64,000 nt of DNA from Limnomonas spitsbergensis (Eukaryota > Chlorophyta > Chlorophyceae > Chlamydomonadales), in contig JAYJMM010000114.1 in assembly GCA_037349105.1 (NCBI GenBank), positions 3,029,501-3,093,500 of the forward strand. Direction: 5' to 3'. Each line of letters begins with the position of its first letter. Positions within the stretch are counted from its first letter, which is position 1. Under the pieces are notes generated by a model. The model was not told the DNA's origin. It made no database searches and worked only from the letters and a program-made list of their open reading frames with translations. Positions 55,499-64,000 of the stretch are shown piece after piece. The position numbers and the translations under genes are program-made.

Positions 55499-56628
55499 CA
55501 GGGCGGGTCAGATGTATCGACACGTTTTAGGGGTACTGAGGTTTGACCTGCCGTCCCAACCTGGTTCACACTAGCAGTACCAACTGCAATTTGAAGTAAT
55601 CTCTCTAGGAACTGCCTCGATCGACCTGGTGTGTTGCTACATCGTCAAGTGCTGTAATCAGCTTGCCATACACGGTTTATTGAGGTCTGTTGGGGTATCA
55701 TTTGAATCCGAATGGCAGTTGGATGCCAAAAACTGCCCCGTTGGGTACCAACCTTGCGGCGGCTGAGCCTGAAAAGTGGCCAAAACCCGGTTAAGGTAGA
55801 ACCTTAAGTGGGTGTAGGTGGGCCATAGACGGAGGCATTGCCACCTTCCCTGGGTCATTTGGCCAATCCAACATGCAGATATGGCCTTCCATGTGGCCCA
55901 CATCAGGGCTGTCTTTGATGGATTGGAATTCACTCCATACCTGTCTGATTGCTATGATGTCTGGTGATTCAGAGAGCCTGAGAGTAGCTCATTAAGACTG
56001 CTCACCAAATTTTTGCACCATTCCCAACTCCAGAGGCTGCAAATTTGGGGCAAAGGTGGCTTGTCAGGAAGCCATGCCCCTTGCCCCATGCAGCCCCTCG
56101 GCCATGCAAGCTCCCATATCACTGCCACTGAGTTCCAGAATGCCTCAAGTCAGGTATCCACTCTTTATTCACACATCTTGATTTCCATGTCCTTTATTCC
56201 AGGCTCCCCTTCTTATCTGAGCTGAGCCAGCCAGATCTGCCGAGGACTGGTTTTGCGAGAGGATGGAAAAAAACAGCACTGGTGGTTTCAGAGTCACAAC
56301 CCTAGCCTGTACAGCAGGTAATACTTCAGATATGGAGGCCAGCACTGCAATATAACATCCTCAAAAAATTAGAGGCAGGCCCCTCAGCATGGCCAAGTTA
56401 TCTCAAAACATAAATTTATTGGAGTTGGTGATTCTGTCAAGTGGACTCCTTAAGCCCATTGTGTTTGCGTTTGATTATCTCAAGGGACAGTTGGTGCCTA
56501 CCAGTATTAGTGCACTGCTAGCAATCAGGTTAGAGCACAGTCAATGTGTAAGTGATATCAAGTCATGACCTCACCTCCTTGCACTGCTGGGCCTGTCCAC
56601 GTTTTTACGATACATATGACCCGCCCTG
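55499..56628. mobile_element. S6
   Basis: Majority sequence; no private difference noticed. Confidence 0.9.
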
Positions 56629-56655
56629 TGCTGTAGCGGCGGGTGGCAAGAATTT

Positions 56656-57765
56656 TCAATATTTTGTCTTGTCGCCCTTCTTGAGCATGCATGCAACGAT
56701 CCTTTTGGGCATGCTGCCCACCAGCTTACAGAAGTACTCCTTGGGTACTGCTGCTACCTCCTTGATCAGGGATACCTTAAACTCCTGGAGAGTTCTGCAG
56801 CCCTTAACGTCCATCTTGGCCTGCATATATCCCCAAAAGTTCTCGATCGGACTCAAGTCCGGGCTGTTGGGAGGCCACTTCTGGAGGAGGCCCACGCTGC
56901 TGCCACGCTGGGAGTTCCACCTCTTCACCACAGGTATGGCTGCTCTGTGAGTAGGGTCGTTGTCCTGCTGAAGGTACCATGTAGCAATGTCGTGCTGGGT
57001 GAAGAGGCGCTGTCCCTCAGGCAGGAATGTCGCCTTCACGACCTCCTCATACTCCTCTGTGGTGATATTCCTGGCCACCTGGCCCCTCTTGTTCTTGAAG
57101 GTGGTCTTCTGGCTGCTGGTGCCTGTCACAAAGTGAAGCTTGCTGATTCCCCACTTGCAGATGCCCGCATACACGTTGAGGACCAGGGGATGATTTGGAG
57201 AGGCTGCCTCACGTACCGCTCTCTCACCCTCACCCTCCATGCCCCAGGACACAGGCTGCACCTTCACCCCTGGGTAGGTAAATGGAAACTTCTTCCGGTC
57301 GGTGAAGAGGACGTGGCTCCAGTCCCTTCCCTTGCTGGCTTTGCAGAAGTCCAGCCGCTTCTGTCGAGTTGACCCCGAAAGCTGCTTCCTAGGCGCACCC
57401 CGCAGAACCCTCAATTTTTTTCCCATCTCCGATGCGTGCCTCCGGGCTGCTCGAATGACAGTCTTCTTCCCCACTGGCCTGGTGACCAAGCCTAATGTCC
57501 CAAGCTCCTGCGCAACTGTTTTTGCACCACCATGCTGGTTGCTCAGCAGCAGGTCATAGGCCCGGGACTCCGCCTCTGGGCTGAGGATCCTCTTCTTGCC
57601 GGACTTTGGCGCGACGTGGACAGCTCCGGAATCTTTATATCGCTGCACCCAGTGCTCCACAACCCTGTCGGACAGTCCAAGCTGCCTAGCTGTCTTGGAG
57701 ATGTCGTGGTCCTCATTCCACCTCGTTACGATAGCCCAACGGAGTTCTTCAGAGGTGAGCCCCAT
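56656..57765 (-). CDS. T6 transposase
   Basis: R274, L361, V176M, T104I, plus a private N19D (RWNEDHDIS). Confidence 0.9.
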   Translation of the reverse strand: MGLTSEELRWAIVTRWNEDHDISKTARQLGLSDRVVEHWVQRYKDSGAVHVAPKSGKKRILSPEAESRAYDLLLSNQHGGAKTVAQELGTLGLVTRPVGKKTVIRAARRHASEMGKKLRVLRGAPRKQLSGSTRQKRLDFCKASKGRDWSHVLFTDRKKFPFTYPGVKVQPVSWGMEGEGERAVREAASPNHPLVLNVYAGICKWGISKLHFVTGTSSQKTTFKNKRGQVARNITTEEYEEVVKATFLPEGQRLFTQHDIATWYLQQDNDPTHRAAIPVVKRWNSQRGSSVGLLQKWPPNSPDLSPIENFWGYMQAKMDVKGCRTLQEFKVSLIKEVAAVPKEYFCKLVGSMPKRIVACMLKKGDKTKY

Positions 57766-57946
57766 GGGAGCAAATGAGGCCCTGAAATGCAATAATTTTA
57801 GGGATGCCAATTTTGTGCTCTTGAGTAGCCAGGTCTTATTTCGCTTTGCGTGGGTGTTGCACTTCCCTAGGGCATGCCCACCAGGTGTGTGCATGGTCCT
57901 GGTCCCACTGATGATGTTCAAGACCTGCGAGCTTTTCTTCCGGGTA

Positions 57947-59076
57947 CAGGGCGGGTCAGATGTATCGACACGTTTTAGGGGTACTGAGGTTTGACCTGCC
58001 GTCCCAACCTGGTTCACACTAGCAGTACCAACTGCAATTTGAAGTAATCTCTCTAGGAACTGCCTCGATCGACCTGGTGTGTTGCTACATCGTCAAGTGC
58101 TGTAATCAGCTTGCCATACACGGTTTATTGAGGTCTGTTGGGGTATCATTTGAATCCGAATGGCAGTTGGATGCCAAAAACTGCCCCGTTGGGTACCAAC
58201 CTTGCGGCGGCTGAGCCTGAAAAGTGGCCAAAACCCGGTTAAGGTAGAACCTTAAGTGGGTGTAGGTGGGCCATAGACGGAGGCATTGCCACCTTCCCTG
58301 GGTCATTTGGCCAATCCAACATGCAGATATGGCCTTCCATGTGGCCCACATCAGGGCTGTCTTTGATGGATTGGAATTCACTCCATACCTGTCTGATTGC
58401 TATGATGTCTGGTGATTCAGAGAGCCTGAGAGTAGCTCATTAAGACTGCTCACCAAATTTTTGCACCATTCCCAACTCCAGAGGCTGCAAATTTGGGGCA
58501 AAGGTGGCTTGTCAGGAAGCCATGCCCCTTGCCCCATGCAGCCCCTCGGCCATGCAAGCTCCCATATCACTGCCACTGAGTTCCAGAATGCCTCAAGTCA
58601 GGTATCCACTCTTTATTCACACATCTTGATTTCCATGTCCTTTATTCCAGGCTCCCCTTCTTATCTGAGCTGAGCCAGCCAGATCTGCCGAGGACTGGTT
58701 TTGCGAGAGGATGGAAAAAAACAGCACTGGTGGTTTCAGAGTCACAACCCTAGCCTGTACAGCAGGTAATACTTCAGATATGGAGGCCAGCACTGCAATA
58801 TAACATCCTCAAAAAATTAGAGGCAGGCCCCTCAGCATGGCCAAGTTATCTCAAAACATAAATTTATTGGAGTTGGTGATTCTGTCAAGTGGACTCCTTA
58901 AGCCCATTGTGTTTGCGTTTGATTATCTCAAGGGACAGTTGGTGCCTACCAGTATTAGTGCACTGCTAGCAATCAGGTTAGAGCACAGTCAATGTGTAAG
59001 TGATATCAAGTCATGACCTCACCTCCTTGCACTGCTGGGCCTGTCCACGTTTTTACGATACATATGACCCGCCCTG
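57947..59076. mobile_element. S7
   Basis: Majority sequence; the last S before the two S-less junctions. Confidence 0.9.
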
Positions 59077-59103
59077 TGCTGTAGCGGCGGGTGGCAAGAA
59101 TTT

Positions 59104-60213
59104 TCAATATTTTGTCTTGTCGCCCTTCTTGAGCATGCATGCAACGATCCTTTTGGGCATGCTGCCCACCAGCTTACAGAAGTACTCCTTGGGTACTGCT
59201 GCTACCTCCTTGATCAGGGATACCTTAAACTCCTGGAGAGTTCTGCAGCCCTTAACGTCCATCTTGGCCTGCATATATCCCCAAAAGTTCTCGATCGGAC
59301 TCAAGTCCGGGCTGTTGGGAGGCCACTTCTGGAGGAGGCCCACGCTGCTGCCACGCTGGGAGTTCCACCTCTTCACCACAGGTATGGCTGCTCTGTGAGT
59401 AGGGTCGTTGTCCTGCTGAAGGTACCATGTAGCAATGTCGTGCTGGGTGAAGAGGCGCTGTCCCTCAGGCAGGAATGTCGCCTTCACGACCTCCTCATAC
59501 TCCTCTGTGGTGATATTCCTGGCCACCTGGCCCCTCTTGTTCTTGAAGGTGGTCTTCTGGCTGCTGGTGCCTGTCACAAAGTGAAGCTTGCTGATTCCCC
59601 ACTTGCAGATGCCCGCATACACGTTGAGGACCAGGGGATGATTTGGAGAGGCTGCCTCACGTACCGCTCTCTCACCCTCACCCTCCATGCCCCAGGACAC
59701 AGGCTGCACCTTCACCCCTGGGTAGGTAAATGGAAACTTCTTCCGGTCGGTGAAGAGGACGTGGCTCCAGTCCCTTCCCTTGCTGGCTTTGCAGAAGTCC
59801 AGCCGCTTCTGTCGAGTTGACCCCGAAAGCTGCTTCCTAGGCGCACCCCGCAGAACCCTCAATTTTTTTCCCATCTCCGATGCGTGCCTCCGGGCTGCTC
59901 GAATGACAGTCTTCTTCCCCACTGGCCTGGTGACCAAGCCTAATGTCCCAAGCTCCTGCGCAACTGTTTTTGCACCACCATGCTGGTTGCTCAGCAGCAG
60001 GTCATAGGCCCGGGACTCCGCCTCTGGGCTGAGGATCCTCTTCTTGCCGGACTTTGGCGCGACGTGGACAGCTCCGGAATCTTTATATCGCTGCACCCAG
60101 TGCTCCACAACCCTGTCGGACAGTCCAAGCTGCCTAGCTGTCTTGGAGATGTCGTGGTTCTCATTCCACCTCGTTACGATAGCCCAACGGAGTTCTTCAG
60201 AGGTGAGCCCCAT
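59104..60213 (-). CDS. T7 transposase
   Basis: R274, L361, M176, I104. Its upstream side abuts T8 directly, so the open-frame extension begins MHACSRRATRQ instead of the S-derived version. Confidence 0.9.
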   Translation of the reverse strand: MGLTSEELRWAIVTRWNENHDISKTARQLGLSDRVVEHWVQRYKDSGAVHVAPKSGKKRILSPEAESRAYDLLLSNQHGGAKTVAQELGTLGLVTRPVGKKTVIRAARRHASEMGKKLRVLRGAPRKQLSGSTRQKRLDFCKASKGRDWSHVLFTDRKKFPFTYPGVKVQPVSWGMEGEGERAVREAASPNHPLVLNVYAGICKWGISKLHFVTGTSSQKTTFKNKRGQVARNITTEEYEEVVKATFLPEGQRLFTQHDIATWYLQQDNDPTHRAAIPVVKRWNSQRGSSVGLLQKWPPNSPDLSPIENFWGYMQAKMDVKGCRTLQEFKVSLIKEVAAVPKEYFCKLVGSMPKRIVACMLKKGDKTKY

Positions 60214-60424
60214 GGGAGCAAATGAGGCCCTGAAATGCAATAATTTTAGGGATGCCAATTTTGTGCTCTTGAGTAGCCAGGTCTTATTTCGCTTTGCGTG
60301 GGTGTTGCACTTCCCTAGGGCATGCCCACCAGGTGTGTGCATGGTCCTGGTCCCACTGATGATGTTCAAGACCTGCGAGCTTTTCTTCCGGGTACAGTGC
60401 TGTAGCGGCGGGTGGCAAGAATTT

Positions 60425-61534
60425 TCAATATTTTGTCTTGTCGCCCTTCTTGAGCATGCATGCAACGATCCTTTTGGGCATGCTGCCCACCAGCTTACAG
60501 AAGTACTCCTTGGGTACTGCTGCTACCTCCTTGATCAGGGATACCTTAAACTCCTGGAGAGTTCTGCAGCCCTTAACGTCCATCTTGGCCTGCATATATC
60601 CCCAAAAGTTCTCGATCGGACTCAAGTCCGGGCTGTTGGGAGGCCACTTCTGGAGGAGGCCCACGCTGCTGCCACGCTGGGAGTTCCACCTCTTCACCAC
60701 AGGTATGGCTGCTCTGTGAGTAGGGTCGTTGTCCTGCTGAAGGTACCATGTAGCAATGTCGTGCTGGGTGAAGAGGCGCTGTCCCTCAGGCAGGAATGTC
60801 GCCTTCACGACCTCCTCATACTCCTCTGTGGTGATATTCCTGGCCACCTGGCCCCTCTTGTTCTTGAAGGTGGTCTTCTGGCTGCTGGTGCCTGTCACAA
60901 AGTGAAGCTTGCTGATTCCCCACTTGCAGATGCCCGCATACACGTTGAGGACCAGGGGATGATTTGGAGAGGCTGCCTCACGTACCGCTCTCTCACCCTC
61001 ACCCTCCATGCCCCAGGACACAGGCTGCACCTTCACCCCTGGGTAGGTAAATGGAAACTTCTTCCGGTCGGTGAAGAGGACGTGGCTCCAGTCCCTTCCC
61101 TTGCTGGCTTTGCAGAAGTCCAGCCGCTTCTGTCGAGTTGACCCCGAAAGCTGCTTCCTAGGCGCACCCCGCAGAACCCTCAATTTTTTTCCCATCTCCG
61201 ATGCGTGCCTCCGGGCTGCTCGAATGACAGTCTTCTTCCCCACTGGCCTGGTGACCAAGCCTAATGTCCCAAGCTCCTGCGCAACTGTTTTTGCACCACC
61301 ATGCTGGTTGCTCAGCAGCAGGTCATAGGCCCGGGACTCCGCCTCTGGGCTGAGGATCCTCTTCTTGCCGGACTTTGGCGCGACGTGGACAGCTCCGGAA
61401 TCTTTATATCGCTGCACCCAGTGCTCCACAACCCTGTCGGACAGTCCAAGCTGCCTAGCTGTCTTGGAGATGTCGTGGTTCTCATTCCACCTCGTTACGA
61501 TAGCCCAACGGAGTTCTTCAGAGGTGAGCCCCAT
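60425..61534 (-). CDS. T8 transposase
   Basis: Protein as T7; flanked on both sides by T copies with only CAG between (60395-60397, 61716-61718). An antisense frame of 365 codons runs through each T-T junction and is a shadow. Confidence 0.9.
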   Translation of the reverse strand: MGLTSEELRWAIVTRWNENHDISKTARQLGLSDRVVEHWVQRYKDSGAVHVAPKSGKKRILSPEAESRAYDLLLSNQHGGAKTVAQELGTLGLVTRPVGKKTVIRAARRHASEMGKKLRVLRGAPRKQLSGSTRQKRLDFCKASKGRDWSHVLFTDRKKFPFTYPGVKVQPVSWGMEGEGERAVREAASPNHPLVLNVYAGICKWGISKLHFVTGTSSQKTTFKNKRGQVARNITTEEYEEVVKATFLPEGQRLFTQHDIATWYLQQDNDPTHRAAIPVVKRWNSQRGSSVGLLQKWPPNSPDLSPIENFWGYMQAKMDVKGCRTLQEFKVSLIKEVAAVPKEYFCKLVGSMPKRIVACMLKKGDKTKY

Positions 61535-61745
61535 GGGAGCAAATGAGGCCCTGAAATGCAATAATTTTAGGGATGCCAATTTTGTGCTCTTGAGTAGCCA
61601 GGTCTTATTTCGCTTTGCGTGGGTGTTGCACTTCCCTAGGGCATGCCCACCAGGTGTGTGCATGGTCCTGGTCCCACTGATGATGTTCAAGACCTGCGAG
61701 CTTTTCTTCCGGGTACAGTGCTGTAGCGGCGGGTGGCAAGAATTT

Positions 61746-62855
61746 TCAATATTTTGTCTTGTCGCCCTTCTTGCGCATGCATGCAACGATCCTTTTGGGC
61801 ATGCTGCCCACCAGCTTACAGAAGTACTCCTTGGGTACTGCTGCTACCTCCTTGATCAGGGATACCTTAAACTCCTGGAGAGTTCTGCAGCCCTTAACGT
61901 CCATCTTGGCCTGCATATATCCCCAAAAGTTCTCGATCGGACTCAAGTCCGGGCTGTTGGGAGGCCACTTCTGGAGGAGGCCCACGCTGCTGCCACGCTG
62001 GGAGTTCCACCTCTTCACCACAGGTATGGCTGCTCTGTGAGTAGGGTCGTTGTCCTGCTGAAGGTACCATGTAGCAATGTCGTGCTGGGTGAAGAGGCGC
62101 TGTCCCTCAGGCAGGAATGTCGCCTTCACGACCTCCTCATACTCCTCTGTGGTGATATTCCTGGCCACCTGGCCCCTCTTGTTCTTGAAGGTGGTCTTCT
62201 GGCTGCTGGTGCCTGTCACAAAGTGAAGCTTGCTGATTCCCCACTTGCAGATGCCCGCATACACGTTGAGGACCAGGGGATGATTTGGAGAGGCTGCCTC
62301 ACGTACCGCTCTCTCACCCTCACCCTCCATGCCCCAGGACACAGGCTGCACCTTCACCCCTGGGTAGGTAAATGGAAACTTCTTCCGGTCGGTGAAGAGG
62401 ACGTGGCTCCAGTCCCTTCCCTTGCTGGCTTTGCAGAAGTCCAGCCGCTTCTGTCGAGTTGACCCCGAAAGCTGCTTCCTAGGCGCACCCCGCAGAACCC
62501 TCATTTTTTTTCCCATCTCCGATGCGTGCCTCCGGGCTGCTCGAATGACAGTCTTCTTCCCCACTGGCCTGGTGACCAAGCCTAATGTCCCAAGCTCCTG
62601 CGCAACTGTTTTTGCACCACCATGCTGGTTGCTCAGCAGCAGGTCATAGGCCCGGGACTCCGCCTCTGGGCTGAGGATCCTCTTCTTGCCGGACTTTGGC
62701 GCGACGTGGACAGCTCCGGAATCTTTATATCGCTGCACCCAGTGCTCCACAACCCTGTCGGACAGTCCAAGCTGCCTAGCTGTCTTGGAGATGTCGTGGT
62801 TCTCATTCCACCTCGTTACGATAGCCCAACGGAGTTCTTCAGAGGTGAGCCCCAT
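61746..62855 (-). CDS. T9 transposase
   Basis: M176 and I104 as T6-T8, but R361 as T1-T4 and a private L118M (GKKMRVL). Confidence 0.9.
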   Translation of the reverse strand: MGLTSEELRWAIVTRWNENHDISKTARQLGLSDRVVEHWVQRYKDSGAVHVAPKSGKKRILSPEAESRAYDLLLSNQHGGAKTVAQELGTLGLVTRPVGKKTVIRAARRHASEMGKKMRVLRGAPRKQLSGSTRQKRLDFCKASKGRDWSHVLFTDRKKFPFTYPGVKVQPVSWGMEGEGERAVREAASPNHPLVLNVYAGICKWGISKLHFVTGTSSQKTTFKNKRGQVARNITTEEYEEVVKATFLPEGQRLFTQHDIATWYLQQDNDPTHRAAIPVVKRWNSQRGSSVGLLQKWPPNSPDLSPIENFWGYMQAKMDVKGCRTLQEFKVSLIKEVAAVPKEYFCKLVGSMPKRIVACMRKKGDKTKY

Positions 62856-63036
62856 GGGAGCAAATGAGGCCCTGAAATGCAATAATTTTAGGGATGCCAA
62901 TTTTGTGCTCTTGAGTAGCCAGGTCTTATTTCGCTTTGCGTGGGTGTTGCACTTCCCTAGGGCATGCCCACCAGGTGTGTGCATGGTCCTGGTCCCACTG
63001 ATGATGTTCAAGACCTGCGAGCTTTTCTTCCGGGTA

Positions 63037-64000
63037 CAGGGCGGGTCAGATGTATCGACACGTTTTAGGGGTACTGAGGTTTGACCTGCCGTCCCAACCT
63101 GGTTCACACTAGCAGTACCAACTGCAATTTGAAGTAATCTCTCTAGGAACTGCCCCGATCGACCTGGTGTGGTGCTACATCGTCAAGTGCTGTAATCAGC
63201 TTGCCATACACGGTTTATTGAGGTCTGTTGGGGTATCATTTGAATCCGAATGGCAGTTGGATGCCAAAAACTGCCCCGTTGGGTACCAACCTTGCGGCGG
63301 CTGAGCCTGAAAAGTGGCCAAAACCCGGTTAAGGTAGAACCTTAAGTGGGTGTAGGTGGGCCATAGACGGAGGCATTGCCACCTTCCCTGGGTCATTTGG
63401 CCAATCCAACATGCAGATATGGCCTTCCATGTGGCCCACATCAGGGCTGTCTTTGATGGATTGGAATTCACTCCATACCTGTCTGATTGCTATGATGTCT
63501 GGTGATTCAGAGAGCCTGAGAGTAGCTCATTAAGACTGCTCACCAAATTTTTGCACCATTCCCAACTCCAGAGGCTGCAAATTTGGGGCAAAGGTGGCTT
63601 GTCAGGAAGCCATGCCCCTTGCCCCATGCAGCCCCTCGGCCATGCAAGCTCCCATATCACTGCCACTGAGTTCCAGAATGCCTCAAGTCAGGTATCCACT
63701 CTTTATTCACACATCTTGATTTCCATGTCCTTTATTCCAGGCTCCCCTTCTTATCTGAGCTGAGCCAGCCAGATCTGCCGAGGACTGGTTTTGCGAGAGG
63801 ATGGAAAAAAACAGCACTGGTGGTTTCAGAGTCACAACCCTAGCCTGTACAGCAGGTAATACTTCAGATATGGAGGCCAGCACTGCAATATAACATCCTC
63901 AAAAAATTAGAGGCAGGCCCCTCAGCATGGCCAAGTTATCTCAAAACATAAATTTATTGGAGTTGGTGATTCTGTCAAGTGGACTCCTTAAGCCCATTGT
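63037..64000. mobile_element. S8, cut by the window end
   Basis: 964 bp visible; carries the S3-type GCCCCGATCG / GTGTGGTGC variant. Confidence 0.9.

Larger units (their letters stand above)
43259..64000. repeat. S-T tandem transposon array, 20.7 kb, continues past the window
   Basis: Order S1-T1-S2-T2-S3-T3-S4-T4-S5-T5-S6-T6-S7-T7-T8-T9-S8. The S-T period is exactly 2448 bp; the T-T period is 1321 bp. Units differ by only a handful of substitutions. The left edge is S1's terminal repeat next to TA in unique DNA (ACCGTA|CAGGGCGGG). The right edge is not in the window. Confidence 0.97.

Noticed and set aside
60044..62462. 365-codon plus-strand frames across T-T junctions
   Set aside because: They lie antisense to the transposase, have no recognisable domain and exist only because codon composition keeps the opposite frame open.

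Overview
The window is nuclear DNA from a eukaryote, most likely a flagellated green alga. Genes are split by many GT-AG introns with T/C-rich, often GCATGCAG-like acceptors. One gene encodes a flagellar-type protein with PGPG-[SD] motifs. A polyubiquitin gene carries an intron at Gly35 in every unit, as I recall for volvocine algae. The DNA is moderately GC-rich and full of minisatellites and transposons. I cannot name the species.

Layout. 0-8 kb: minus-strand genes. One five-exon STPG-like flagellar protein (749-2483) reads completely, and an unrecognised gene follows at 5788-7876. 8-11.7 kb: minisatellites and short MITEs. 11.7-17.3 kb: copy A of a 1.6-kb segmental duplication, an unrecognised minus gene, an orphan retrotransposon-type endonuclease ORF, a hAT-like element with a perfect 8-bp target duplication, and exons of an unknown plus-strand gene. 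17.6-20.2 kb: a decaying polyubiquitin gene missing its 5' end, with substitutions and an internal stop. Copy B of the segmental duplication cuts it off exactly at an intron acceptor. 22-28 kb: unrecognised minus exons, a frameshifted PIF/Harbinger transposase with a convergent partner-like ORF, and MITEs. 28.4-33.3 kb: a ten-exon GT90 (CAP10/POGLUT-like) glycosyltransferase whose splice phases all agree. Several of its introns carry decayed tandem copies of the adjacent exon edge. 33.7-40.3 kb: a young, apparently intact Ty3/gypsy chromovirus with 405-bp LTRs that look identical and TSD TGTAT. 40.5-43.1 kb: a composite foldback element with TSD ATGGA and a 270-bp-arm hairpin.

43.26 kb to the window end (20.7 kb): a head-to-tail array built from two blocks. 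S (1130 bp) is bounded by inverted repeats starting CAGGGCGGGTCA. T (1318 bp) encodes an intact Tc1/mariner-like transposase with a DD39E spacing by my count. The order is S1-T1-S2-T2-S3-T3-S4-T4-S5-T5-S6-T6-S7-T7-T8-T9-S8. The T-T junctions keep only CAG where S would sit. This array, together with the exon-edge duplications and the truncated ubiquitin gene, is the most unusual content.

Little here works as a pathway. The host genes are unrelated to one another, and most of the window is mobile or repeated DNA. All calls come from reading the sequence; no database search was possible.
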